Source: Candidatus Methanoliparum thermophilum | GTDB lineage: Archaea > Halobacteriota > Methanoliparia > Methanoliparales > Methanoliparaceae | Length of the DNA stretch: 64,000 nucleotides | Assembly (NCBI GenBank): GCA_004212075.1 | Contig: RXIF01000012.1 | Location: forward strand, 84,745-148,744 | Direction of reading: 5' to 3' | In this document: positions 35,646 through 44,190 of the stretch, piece by piece | Layout: each line of letters starts with the position of its first letter | How positions within the stretch are numbered: the first letter of the stretch is position 1 | Position numbers and translations under genes: made by a program | The notes under the pieces: model-generated | Database searches by the model: none | Told to the model about the DNA's origin: nothing | What the model saw: the letters and a program-made list of their open reading frames with translations, nothing else

Positions 35646-36560
35646 ATGATAAAATTCGTTAGTGAAAAAGATGGTTGCTTATATAAGGATGGTAGGATAG
35701 ACCGGATAATAGAGAGGCTTTATAGATTATTAGAGAGTTGTAGGTTATGCCCCAGAGAGTGTAAAGTTAATAGATTAGAAGATAACAAAGGATTCTGTAG
35801 ATCTGGTAAAGATCTTATAATCTCAAGCTACGGACCTCATTTTGGAGAAGAGAGACCTTTGGTAGGATTTAGCGGCTCCGGAACTATTTTTTTGACGAAT
35901 TGTAATTTACGCTGTGTTTATTGTCAGAATTATGAGATAAGTCATCTAGGAATTGGCAAAAAAGTAAAGATAGAAGATATGGCAGAAATTATGATAAAAC
36001 TACAAAATATGGGATGCCATAACATAAATTTTGTCACTCCTACCCATTTTCTTCCTCAAATAGTAAAATCTGTCGGATATGCTATAAAAAGGGGGCTAAA
36101 TATTCCACTTATTTATAATTCTGGTGGATACGAGAAAGTAGAGACTATAAAGTTGCTTGATGGAGTATTCGACATATATATGCCCGATATAAAGTATGGT
36201 TCTAACGATATGGCAAAAAAATATTCCAATGCACCAGATTATTTTGAAAGATGTACGGATGCGGTACGAGAGATGCACCGCCAAGTCGGGGATTTAAAGA
36301 TTGAGAATGGGATTGCATATAAAGGACTCTTAATCAGACATTTAGTCCTTCCAAATGGTATAGCAGGCAGCGATAAAGTTTTAAAATTTGTTAAATCCTT
36401 ATCGGATAACACATTCATCAATATAATGGATCAATATAGACCATATGGAGATATTTCCGAATATAACGAATTGAAAAGGCGGATTACTAAGAAAGAATTC
36501 TATGAGGTGTTAAATTTAGCTAAAAAATACGGTTTAAAACGTGTTTATCCAACTGTATAA
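35646..36560 (+). CDS. Radical SAM protein, PflX/PflA-like (COG1313)
   Basis: The radical SAM motif is CNLRCVYCQNY, preceded by a Cys-rich region CRLCPRECKVNRLEDNKGFC and followed by SGGYEKVETIKLLDGVFDIYMPDIKY. This matches the putative pyruvate formate-lyase activating enzyme-like (PflX) group whose target is unknown. A TTG at 35631 would add five residues; I prefer the ATG at 35646 (304 residues). It lies downstream of the Nudix gene and is convergent with the hydrolase. Confidence 0.85.
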   Translation: MIKFVSEKDGCLYKDGRIDRIIERLYRLLESCRLCPRECKVNRLEDNKGFCRSGKDLIISSYGPHFGEERPLVGFSGSGTIFLTNCNLRCVYCQNYEISHLGIGKKVKIEDMAEIMIKLQNMGCHNINFVTPTHFLPQIVKSVGYAIKRGLNIPLIYNSGGYEKVETIKLLDGVFDIYMPDIKYGSNDMAKKYSNAPDYFERCTDAVREMHRQVGDLKIENGIAYKGLLIRHLVLPNGIAGSDKVLKFVKSLSDNTFINIMDQYRPYGDISEYNELKRRITKKEFYEVLNLAKKYGLKRVYPTV

Positions 36561-36584
36561 GATAGCATCTCGGTACAAATCATA

Positions 36585-37241
36585 TTACAAGTACCGTTTA
36601 AACCACTCGAGACTTAAATTGATCGCCTCTTCCCGGTTTACTGGGTTTAAAAATCTGTGGTCAGCACCTTTGATGATTTTTAGCTCTTTAGGTTGATTTG
36701 CATGATTGTAAAGTTTTATAGCATGCTCTAAAGGAACGATTTCATCCTTATCGCCGTGGATTATCAAGATAGGTGATTTGATCCTCTTTATTACATCTCT
36801 TGCATCTATATTAATAGACGGTAAAGTCTCATCGTCTATGATATACGGAGCAGACCACGTTACTACCGCGCTAATATTCTCTTTATCAGCCGCTATGATC
36901 GATAAATAACCACCCATACTACTCCCTAATAACCCTATTCTATCAACATAAGGTTTTTTCTTCATAAGATCGATCGCAGCCATAAGATCATATATCCTAT
37001 TTGGAAGGTTTTTGATCGGATCTCCTTCGCTCTCGCCGCATCCACTAAAATCAAACCTAAAGACAGAAAAATCGTTAGTAAATCTCTCTGCTATTTGGAG
37101 ATATTTATCACTATCTTTATAACTTTCGAGTCCATGGCATGTAATAACCAACGGTGCCTTCTCTTTATTTTTTACCTGGTGGAATACACCAACCAATCGT
37201 CTCTTCTGACTGAAAAATTCGATTCGTCTCATAGATAACAC
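36585..37241 (-). CDS. Alpha/beta hydrolase
   Basis: The 218-residue protein has the nucleophile elbow GLLGSSMGGYL (Ser), the Asp in ILIIHGDKDEIVPLEHA and the His in GADHRFLNP, a complete catalytic triad, and an oxyanion region TCHGLESYKDS. It is probably a serine esterase/peptidase-type enzyme of the cytoplasm (no signal peptide). Substrate unknown. Confidence 0.88.
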   Translation of the reverse strand: MLSMRRIEFFSQKRRLVGVFHQVKNKEKAPLVITCHGLESYKDSDKYLQIAERFTNDFSVFRFDFSGCGESEGDPIKNLPNRIYDLMAAIDLMKKKPYVDRIGLLGSSMGGYLSIIAADKENISAVVTWSAPYIIDDETLPSINIDARDVIKRIKSPILIIHGDKDEIVPLEHAIKLYNHANQPKELKIIKGADHRFLNPVNREEAINLSLEWFKRYL

Positions 37242-37350
37242 AACTTGGTATAAGAAATTATTTATCTAATTATGCCTATAAATATTTATCTAATCATTAT
37301 AAAAAATAAAACAAAAAATTTTTATATAATACTTATCTTCTATATATTGG

Positions 37351-37716
37351 ATGAAAATCAAGGCTACCCATTTTGGTTCTATAATTATAGATGGAGTAGA
37401 ATATAAAAAAGACATTGTATTAGATCGAGGTAAGATTTTAAAAAGAGATAAAAAAAGATCGAAGAAGTATAAAGACGAATTTGATGGGCATACCCCCTTA
37501 ACCAAGAAAGAAAATATACCATGGGATTGTAAAATTCTTGTAATAGGTACTGGTTATTATGGTTCTCTCCCAATATCAGATGATTTTAAGCAAGAAGCGG
37601 AGAAACGTGGTGTAGAATTAAAGGTTTTAAAAACTCCAGAAGCGGTTGATTTTTTGAATAAATTTAATAAAGAAGATCTTAAAGAGATAAACGCTATACT
37701 ACATTTGACGTGTTGA
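37351..37716 (+). CDS. MTH938/DUF498-type protein
   Basis: The 121-residue protein reads FGSIIIDGVEYKKDIVLDRGKILKRDKK, then LVIGTGYYGSLPISDDFKQEAEKRGVELKVLKTPEAVDFLNK, the Mth938 domain pattern (related to human AAMDC). Function unknown. It is the first gene of the 37.3-40.6 kb operon and overlaps the next start. Confidence 0.85.
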   Translation: MKIKATHFGSIIIDGVEYKKDIVLDRGKILKRDKKRSKKYKDEFDGHTPLTKKENIPWDCKILVIGTGYYGSLPISDDFKQEAEKRGVELKVLKTPEAVDFLNKFNKEDLKEINAILHLTC

Positions 37717-37718
37717 TC

Positions 37719-38429
37719 ATGAGAGATAATACTGAGATTAATGGCAGGTTGATAGTGGTAGAAGGGCTTGATGGATCTGGTAAATCCACTCAAGTCTCTT
37801 TATTAAGAAAGTGGTTGGAATCACAGGATGTAAAGGTATCTTTTACCGTTTGGAACAGTTCCGATTTGGTCAAGAAGGCAACACGAAGAGGTAAGAAGAA
37901 ACAGATGTTTACACCCACCACGTTTAGTTTGTTACATTGTACCGATTTTGCGGATAGGTACGAACAAATGATACTTCCTCAATTAAAAGCAGGATATATC
38001 GTTCTTGCTGATAGATATGCATATACAGCATTTGCACGAGACGTTGTGCGAGGTTGTGATAGAGAATGGGTAAGAAAAATATATAATTTTGCAATAGAAC
38101 CTCATATCTCATTCTTCTTTAGATTACCTCTAGAAGTTGCGCTTGGAAGAGTTATGATCGGTAGAAGCATGATTAAATTTTATGAAGCTGGAATGGATAT
38201 GGGGTTTTCCGTAGATCCAAAAGAGAGTTTCAGGATATTTCAAGATAAGATATCGGAAGAGTATGAAAGAATCATCAAAGAGTTTAATTTTGAAGTGATA
38301 GATGCTACCCGTCCTATAAAAGAACAACAAGACAATATAAGAGAGATAGTATCTAAAAAGATAGACCTTTATGATTTTAAATATAAAAGTTTGAATATTG
38401 TAAAATTTGATAGAAGAGGCATATTATGA
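37719..38429 (+). CDS. Thymidylate kinase-like P-loop protein, copy 1
   Basis: Walker A is GLDGSGKSTQ, and a DRY motif occurs in VLADRYAYTAFARDVVRG, as in thymidylate kinases. About 236 residues from the ATG at 37719 (an in-frame GTG is at 37710). The C-terminal half (SFFFRLPLEVALGRVMIGR) does not match a normal TMK LID closely, so the substrate may differ. It overlaps the DUF498 stop region and the second TMK-like gene (4 bases), and is followed by a CHAD-HD gene, so nucleotide phosphorylation connected to polyphosphate is possible (inference). Confidence 0.8.
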   Translation: MRDNTEINGRLIVVEGLDGSGKSTQVSLLRKWLESQDVKVSFTVWNSSDLVKKATRRGKKKQMFTPTTFSLLHCTDFADRYEQMILPQLKAGYIVLADRYAYTAFARDVVRGCDREWVRKIYNFAIEPHISFFFRLPLEVALGRVMIGRSMIKFYEAGMDMGFSVDPKESFRIFQDKISEEYERIIKEFNFEVIDATRPIKEQQDNIREIVSKKIDLYDFKYKSLNIVKFDRRGIL

Positions 38430-39190
38430 GATTTTATGGCAACGGTATCCCTTATCTAAAGGATGATAAGATATACAACGATGGCAAATTAATCGTGATA
38501 GAAGGGGCAGATGGCTCAGGCAGATCTACTCATATAGGTTTTCTGATTTATTGGTTAGGGATAAACGGATATGCAACGGCAAATGTAGGATTAAGACGAT
38601 CTAATCTGGTAAGCAATGAGCTTTCAAAAGCTAAAGAGGGGAATACCCTTGGGAGATTAACATACGAGTTATTTTACGCTACAGATTTTGCAGATCAGCT
38701 TGAAAATGTAATAATTCCGAATCTAAAAGCTGGTGCTATCGTGCTTGCAGATCGATATATATTCACGTTAATTGCAAGAGGGGTTGCGAGAGGGTTAGAG
38801 CGAGAATGGTTGGAGGAGATATATGGTATAGCCTTGGTACCAGACCTTATTTTTTATCTGGATGTTGATCCGCAGATATTGGTGGAACGAAATTTTGAGG
38901 AGAAAGGAAGGTTGGATTATTGGGAATCTGGGTTGGATATAGGATTATCGGATAATATATTCGACAGTTTTATGGCATATCAGGAAAAAATACGCAACGA
39001 ATTTCATTTTATGGCAGAAAAGTATGGTTTCATAAAGGTTAATGGAAATAGATCTGTAGAAGATGTACAAAAGGATTTAAGAAACAAAATAGTACATTTT
39101 TTGCAAATAAATGATAAAAATAACAATACAAACAAAAAATCGTTTAGTTTTAAAAATATTTTCAAAAAAATAGATTTTATTCAGAAATAA
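38426..39190 (+). CDS. Thymidylate kinase-like P-loop protein, copy 2
   Basis: The 254-residue protein is a diverged paralogue of the preceding one: Walker A GADGSGRSTHIGFLIYWLG, FYATDFADQLENVIIPNLKAGAIVLADRYIFTLIARGVARGLEREW (in parts) and LIFYLDVDPQILVERNF. The Walker A Lys of copy 1 (GSGKST) is Arg here (GSGRST), which could weaken or abolish ATP hydrolysis. It has a Lys/Asn-rich C-terminal tail. It overlaps copy 1 by 4 bases. Confidence 0.8.
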   Translation: MRFYGNGIPYLKDDKIYNDGKLIVIEGADGSGRSTHIGFLIYWLGINGYATANVGLRRSNLVSNELSKAKEGNTLGRLTYELFYATDFADQLENVIIPNLKAGAIVLADRYIFTLIARGVARGLEREWLEEIYGIALVPDLIFYLDVDPQILVERNFEEKGRLDYWESGLDIGLSDNIFDSFMAYQEKIRNEFHFMAEKYGFIKVNGNRSVEDVQKDLRNKIVHFLQINDKNNNTNKKSFSFKNIFKKIDFIQK

Positions 39191-39208
39191 TGGAGAGTAG
39201 TTGTAATT

Positions 39209-40594
39209 ATGAGTTATATTATCAAACAGATGTTTGAAGATAGAGTAGATCTCTTTTTTAAGAGATTAGAGGAGACAAAAAAAGAAATAACAGCCGACTC
39301 ACTTCATAATTTAAGAGTAGCTACAAGAAGATTGAATGCGGTATTAACTCTTGTAAGTTCGCTATCCAACAAAAAAATAAAGATTAAAGATCTCAAAATA
39401 CTGATGAGGTCGACAAGCGATCTTAGAGATTTTCATGTCCAGCTTCAACTGCTAAATAAAATTAGAGACGACGAGAGTTATGATTTCATAAAAATCTGTG
39501 AAGAGATTATTAATAGAGAGATAGGAAGACGAGAGGTGATAGTCTTTCAAGAGATTAGAGATTTTCCTATATCAAAGATCAAAAAAAAGTTAAAAGATGT
39601 AACTGTTCCAAAAGATAATAAAGATATGGTCTTAAATATCTTAGCAGAACTATTTGAAGATTTTTACTCGTATAAAGATGATGCGATCAACGGTGATGAT
39701 TTCTTTTTACATAAGATGAGAATAGCCTTAAAAAGGCTCAGATATACTGCAGAGATTATAGATCCTTTGTTTCCATTTATCAACAAAGATATACTCGGCA
39801 AAATGCAGCAATTACAGCAATTGATGGGAGATATCCATGATATTAACGTTTTGAAGAATTTTATGGAGCAGATAAACATACCATCAGAATTAGATAAGTA
39901 TAGAGAGAAGTGTATAGATAAGCTTCTCTCAAGAAAGGATGAGCTTTTTAACATATTTTTTGAGAGTGTTGGCGATATAATAGAATTTGGTAAGCTTTTC
40001 AGTGTAAAGTTATTTGAGAAAGAGATTTTTAACGAGAAGTTTTACAAACTGGTTGATAATCTAGATAATAAAAATAAAATAGTAGAATCATTACGGTATG
40101 CCGAGTGTGTACATATAGCGCATCCGTTGAGAACTTCTCTAATAATATCTAATGAATTAGCCATAAAAAATGAGGATCTCATAATTGCAGCATTGTTACA
40201 TGATACACTTGAACAGAAAGGAACTATTGCCACTATGGACGAGATAATGGATAAATTTGGTAAACAAGTTGCAGATCTTGTATGGAGCGTTACACGAGAG
40301 ACGACGGATGATAGGGAGAGCTATATAGAAAAAATAAAGATGATCGGGAAGGATGCAATAATATTAAAACTTTCAGATCGGCTCGATTCGACGAGATATA
40401 TAGACTCGAAAAGCAACGGAGATAGGAGAAAATATTGGAAGATTACTATTGAGGACTTTTTACCATTGGGTAAGACTTTAGATAAGGATATCTTCTATTT
40501 CTTTTATAATGAGTATAAAAAATTGTGGGATAACTCTTCCAAAGATATAAAAGAAGGTTTGGTGTTTCCAAATATAGAATTATTTTGTACATAA
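39209..40594 (+). CDS. CHAD domain fused to an RSH/MESH1-like HD domain
   Basis: Residues about 1-265 are a CHAD domain with its conserved His/Arg/Lys helices in both halves: LHNLRVATRRLNAVL, RSTSDLRDFHVQL, LHKMRIALKRLRYTAEI, LQQLMGDIHDINVL. CHAD binds polyphosphate. Residues about 290-440 are an HD hydrolase like RelA/SpoT and MESH1: VHIAHPLRTSLIIS, IIAALLHDTLEQKG, MDEIMDKFGKQVADLVWSVTR, LKLSDRLDSTRY. No nucleotide synthetase domain is present. ATG after GGAGAGTAG. Last gene of the TMK operon. Inferred role: polyphosphate-responsive hydrolysis of a pyrophosphorylated nucleotide. Confidence 0.85.
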   Translation: MSYIIKQMFEDRVDLFFKRLEETKKEITADSLHNLRVATRRLNAVLTLVSSLSNKKIKIKDLKILMRSTSDLRDFHVQLQLLNKIRDDESYDFIKICEEIINREIGRREVIVFQEIRDFPISKIKKKLKDVTVPKDNKDMVLNILAELFEDFYSYKDDAINGDDFFLHKMRIALKRLRYTAEIIDPLFPFINKDILGKMQQLQQLMGDIHDINVLKNFMEQINIPSELDKYREKCIDKLLSRKDELFNIFFESVGDIIEFGKLFSVKLFEKEIFNEKFYKLVDNLDNKNKIVESLRYAECVHIAHPLRTSLIISNELAIKNEDLIIAALLHDTLEQKGTIATMDEIMDKFGKQVADLVWSVTRETTDDRESYIEKIKMIGKDAIILKLSDRLDSTRYIDSKSNGDRRKYWKITIEDFLPLGKTLDKDIFYFFYNEYKKLWDNSSKDIKEGLVFPNIELFCT

Positions 40595-40718
40595 ATTTTT
40601 ACGCACTTTTTAAACAGAGTATATACAAAGATACAAAGCAAAACATACAAAAAGTTTTAAATATGGTAACGGATTTAATCGATGGATACTAATATATCCC
40701 TGGATAGATCATAATCAA

Positions 40719-40793
40719 GCTCCGGTAGTGTAGCTCGGCCAATCATGTAGGGCTCTCAATCCTACGACACGGGTTCAAATCCCGTCCGGAGCA
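40719..40793 (+). tRNA. tRNA-Glu (CUC)
   Basis: The acceptor stem GCTCCGG/CCGGAGC, anticodon loop CTCTCAA (anticodon CTC) and T-loop GGTTCAAATCC are visible. The upstream AATATATCC about 25 bases away may be the TATA box. CCA is not encoded. Confidence 0.9.
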
Positions 40794-40799
40794 TCCAAC

Positions 40800-41069
40800 G
40801 TTAAAATTTAAAATCGACATAGTTTAAATAGATGCTTTATTATATTAGATATCTGGTTTAGCGTAGCAGGCATCGTTGGCAACAAAATCCCTCCTTTTTA
40901 TGTTATTCACTCTTTATATTTAAAGTTTGTTTATTGGAGGGAAAAATGTGAGAGTACTCAAAAGACTCTATTTTTAAAATACAGGTACCAAGAATATACT
41001 GTTAAGAACGCCTCTGAAATGTAGATGTTACTGAAGCAACAGGTTATGAAACCAGCGCATCAAATCTTT
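40800..41069 (+). other. 270-base gap, possible structured RNA, no protein gene seen
   Basis: I see no convincing CDS. A TATA-like AGTTTAAATAG lies at the start, followed by several short stems: GTTGGCAAC, CCCTCC pairing with GGAGGG about 40 bases later, TGTTACTGAAGCAACA and GGTTATGAAACC in a row, and a higher G+C than the surroundings. These could be a small RNA, but I cannot assign a family. Confidence 0.3.
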
Positions 41070-42425
41070 CTATACATTTTTAATCAATTTTCTCCCAGAA
41101 TCTAAAAGGTTTTTTGCTTTTTTTTCATCTTTAGATTCGGCATAAATCCTTAAAATAGGTTCTGTTCCGCTCTTTCTTATCAAAATCCAATCTTTTTCAT
41201 CACAATATATTTTTATACCATCTCTCTCCATATGAACTCTTTCATCTCCAAAATACTTTTTTTTGATCCTTTTGATAATATCTGCTCTGACATAGGTATT
41301 CTTTACACTTATCTTATCTTTTAAAAGATGGTATCGTGGAATTTCATTCGCAAGATCGCTCAGACTCTTACCTTTTTTAATAATGATCTCTAAGATCTTT
41401 CCCAACGCTGCAAGACCGTCTCTACAATATTGATGCTCTGCAAAAATCAATCCACCGTTTCCTTCTCCACCAAATATTGCTCCAACCTCCATCATCTTTC
41501 TTGCAACATAGATGCTCCCAACCGGAGTCTCTATCAAACGTCCTCCGCATTCTTCTACAGTATCTTTTAATGATGACGATGTAGCAACAGTCGTTACGAT
41601 CGTTCCTCCCTTCTTCTGTTCAAGCAGATACTTTGCAACTATGGAGAGAATAATATCACCATCTATAAACCTACCATCTTCATCGAAGAATACACTTCTA
41701 TCCGCATCACCATCATGAGCAACACCAAAATTAAATTTACCGTTTTTCATAACCTTTTGTATTACATCCAAATTTTCTTCTGTAGGTTCCGGGTTACGCC
41801 CTGGAAAAGTGCCGTCTATGTTTGTGTTTATTCCAACGTATCTTATATTCATGGTTTTAAGAAATTTAGAAGAAGAAATTGATCCAGGACCATTAGCAGC
41901 ATCTAAAACGATTTTTAAATCTTTACCATCTATAGATCCCAGATCTACCATCTTACTAACTCCCTGTATATAGTAATCTATTATATCTCTCTTTGAATAA
42001 GACCCAGTATCCTTCCAAAATGCTTTATTAAACTTTTTTTCAAAGTATATATCTTCAATCTTTTTTTCATCATCTTCTGGTGCTTCTGTCCCATCTTCAG
42101 CAATAATTTTAACACCGTTGTATTCTGGTGGATTATGGCTTGCTGTGATCATTGCTCCTCCTTTAACGGAAGAATTATTCTTAATATAGTATTGAATGGC
42201 AGGGATTGGCACGATACCTGTGTCTATAACCTCACAACCGGTAGAGAGTAGTCCTGCAATAAAAGAATCTTCCAACATCCGACTGGATATTCGTGAATCT
42301 CTTCCAACAGCTATCTTTCCTTTTTTAAACGATCCGTATGCCATTCCTATATATAAAAAGAACGAAGAATCAATCGTATTGTTTACGATGCCTCTTATTC
42401 CATTAGTTCCAAATAATTGTCTCAT
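41070..42425 (-). CDS. glmM: Phosphoglucosamine/phosphomannomutase
   Basis: The 451-residue alpha-D-phosphohexomutase starts RQLFGTNGIRGIVN and has the active-site phosphoserine loop MITASHNPPEYNGVKI, the metal loop VAHDGDADRSVFFDEDG, the sugar-binding GGEGNGGLIFAEHQYCRDGL and the phosphate-binding RKSGTEPILRIYAES. It interconverts hexosamine/hexose 1- and 6-phosphates. Exact sugar specificity cannot be read. Repeat A6/B lies directly upstream of its ATG. Confidence 0.92.
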   Translation of the reverse strand: MRQLFGTNGIRGIVNNTIDSSFFLYIGMAYGSFKKGKIAVGRDSRISSRMLEDSFIAGLLSTGCEVIDTGIVPIPAIQYYIKNNSSVKGGAMITASHNPPEYNGVKIIAEDGTEAPEDDEKKIEDIYFEKKFNKAFWKDTGSYSKRDIIDYYIQGVSKMVDLGSIDGKDLKIVLDAANGPGSISSSKFLKTMNIRYVGINTNIDGTFPGRNPEPTEENLDVIQKVMKNGKFNFGVAHDGDADRSVFFDEDGRFIDGDIILSIVAKYLLEQKKGGTIVTTVATSSSLKDTVEECGGRLIETPVGSIYVARKMMEVGAIFGGEGNGGLIFAEHQYCRDGLAALGKILEIIIKKGKSLSDLANEIPRYHLLKDKISVKNTYVRADIIKRIKKKYFGDERVHMERDGIKIYCDEKDWILIRKSGTEPILRIYAESKDEKKAKNLLDSGRKLIKNV

Positions 42426-42427
42426 TT

Positions 42428-42502
42428 TGAAAACAAGTGTTACGAAGCCTTGCTTCGTAGCTCACAAATCTTTGATTTGTGATGCAGAAACCTTGGTTCT
42501 GC
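42428..42502 (+). repeat. Composite repeat: family B ends with a family A core (copy A6)
   Basis: The B-type left end GAAAACAAGTGTT is followed by the A-type double hairpin ACGAAGCCTTGCTTCGT (42442-42458) and CACAAATCTTTGATTTGTG (42463-42481), then the B-type right palindrome GCAGAAACCTTGGTTCTGC (42484-42502). It lies between fwdD and glmM, in the orientation opposite to both genes. Confidence 0.8.
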
Positions 42503-42520
42503 AAAAGGATTTGTAGGTTT

Positions 42521-42910
42521 TTAATATCTCTTCACAAACCCCTCGAATAGTTGTCGACTCTCCAAAACATCATCCTCACTCGATTCCACAGTGGCTTTCA
42601 TTCCTTTATACATTGGAGACCCTGTTCCCATAGTCTCTGGACTTATAACTACATTTGCCCAAGGTCCTCGTGGTATGAATACTTCTTTCTCAAACATACA
42701 TTCATCAGCCCTGGCAAAAACGGTAACCTCACCATAATCCGTCTTGACTTTTACTTTTTCTGGTCTTCCAAGCTTTTCATAATCCTTAGGATTCAATAAG
42801 CAGTATGCAGCCTCAATCTTATACTCTTCAGTCAATTTTCTTCCACCTTTAATGACCATACCTTGCCGTATCGTTGAGCCTGTAAGAAGAACAACCTCGA
42901 GTCTTTTCAT
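42521..42910 (-). CDS. fwdD: Formylmethanofuran dehydrogenase subunit D
   Basis: The 129-residue molybdopterin dinucleotide-binding domain protein reads VVLLTGSTIRQGMVIKGGRKLTEEYKIEAAYCLLNPKDYEKLG (in parts), YGEVTVFARAD, VFIPRGPWANVVISPETMGTGSPMYKGM. It matches FwdD/FmdD, part of the enzyme reducing CO2 to formylmethanofuran or running in reverse. It overlaps fwdB by 4 bases. Confidence 0.93.
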   Translation of the reverse strand: MKRLEVVLLTGSTIRQGMVIKGGRKLTEEYKIEAAYCLLNPKDYEKLGRPEKVKVKTDYGEVTVFARADECMFEKEVFIPRGPWANVVISPETMGTGSPMYKGMKATVESSEDDVLESRQLFEGFVKRY

Positions 42911-44190
42911 TTTTTAATCTCCTCTAATATTTGTTTTAATGTATCCTCGTTCGATACTGTATAGTTAAATGGGGGATCTATAAACTTTCTTGCTCTCAAA
43001 GGTATATCATCCATTCTATAAAAAGTTCCTTCACACTCAGCTCCATCCATCACGCCTGGGATGACTACATCACTGATCATCGTCATTGGACAGTTTGATA
43101 TATCTATAGTTATTATCGGTTGTCTTGCCATATATTCTACAGCCTTTCTTGGCAGATGTGATGCTAATGCGGAACCTATAACCATAATTGCATCCACCTC
43201 TTCTCTCCTGAGAAGATCTACTGTGGTGGTCTCTCCTGGATTATAATAGGAATAGCCTCTAGAAAAATCAACACCATAAGGAAAACCTGTCATCCATGTA
43301 CAGATCTGATTGAACCCTGCCACGTTGGCATGACCTCTGTTTGCAAGAATAGAAAACTTTGTAAATCTATTAAGCTCTTTTACAAGTTGTTCTACCGCTC
43401 TTACATTGTTATTCTTCTTTGGAGAACTTGCAACTCCCAATCCTGCAAGTATGACGCCAAAATTAGCCGATTTCATCATCTCTGCGAGGGTTAATATCTC
43501 ATCTTTCGATACGTTTGTCATCTCTTCTATGCTTTTATCTATGTCTTCTCCTAATAAAACAGCCTTCAAGGCATTAAATACAACATAATCATACCCTGGC
43601 TTGATCTTAATATACAGATCTGCTATATCAGCAGTTTTTGTCTTTCTTGGATCTACAACTACCAACTTTCTATCATTTTTTCCTTTTTTTGTGAAGTACC
43701 CTTTAGGAAAGAGTGTAAACGTAGATAGATTTCGCGGATGAGACTCTGTCGGATTTGATCCCCAGCATATCACCAAATCTGCCCTGTTTTTGATCTCTCC
43801 AAGCGTACATGATGGTTTACCTGCATCCTGTGATCCCATAACGGTAGGACCATGGCATATTGTGGCGCAATCATCGATTATTCCACCAAGATGTATCGCT
43901 ATCTCTATTGCAACATGCATTGCCTCTGTAGAGGTCTCACTGCCTATAAAGATGAGAGGACGGGTTGCATTCTTCAAAATTTCAGCAGATTTTTTTATCG
44001 CATCATCCCATCTGGCAGGTCTGCCATAGATATAAGGCTCTTTTATTCTATTTTCGCTTATTAACTCTTGTAATTTAGCATTTCCCATCAAACAACCATT
44101 TTCTACTGTTATATTACCATTGTCTATATCAACAATGAGATCCTCGCATGCCATTCCACAGATCGAACAAACTATGTTTTTAAATATCAT
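42907..44190 (-). CDS. fwdB: Formylmethanofuran dehydrogenase subunit B (catalytic)
   Basis: The 427-residue protein has an N-terminal [4Fe-4S] site CSICGMACEDLIVDIDNGNI, then a molybdopterin oxidoreductase fold with the catalytic ligand Cys112 in DCATICHGPTVMGSQDAGK; it is a Cys, not selenocysteine. RADLVICWGSNPTESHPR and VDPRKTKTADIADLYI are typical. It binds the tungsten/molybdenum cofactor; which metal cannot be read. Subunits A, C, F and G are not in this window. It overlaps tes by ATGA and fwdD by 4 bases. Confidence 0.95.
   Translation of the reverse strand: MIFKNIVCSICGMACEDLIVDIDNGNITVENGCLMGNAKLQELISENRIKEPYIYGRPARWDDAIKKSAEILKNATRPLIFIGSETSTEAMHVAIEIAIHLGGIIDDCATICHGPTVMGSQDAGKPSCTLGEIKNRADLVICWGSNPTESHPRNLSTFTLFPKGYFTKKGKNDRKLVVVDPRKTKTADIADLYIKIKPGYDYVVFNALKAVLLGEDIDKSIEEMTNVSKDEILTLAEMMKSANFGVILAGLGVASSPKKNNNVRAVEQLVKELNRFTKFSILANRGHANVAGFNQICTWMTGFPYGVDFSRGYSYYNPGETTTVDLLRREEVDAIMVIGSALASHLPRKAVEYMARQPIITIDISNCPMTMISDVVIPGVMDGAECEGTFYRMDDIPLRARKFIDPPFNYTVSNEDTLKQILEEIKK

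Noticed and set aside
40930..40975. Short leader-peptide-like frame after GGAGGG in the 40.8-41.07 kb gap
   Set aside because: The ATG is followed at once by a stop, and the overlapping GTG frame is only nine codons; no support as a gene.
42907..44190. Possible selenocysteine in FwdB
   Set aside because: The catalytic position is a Cys codon (TGC/TGT family) in ICHGP and no in-frame TGA occurs.
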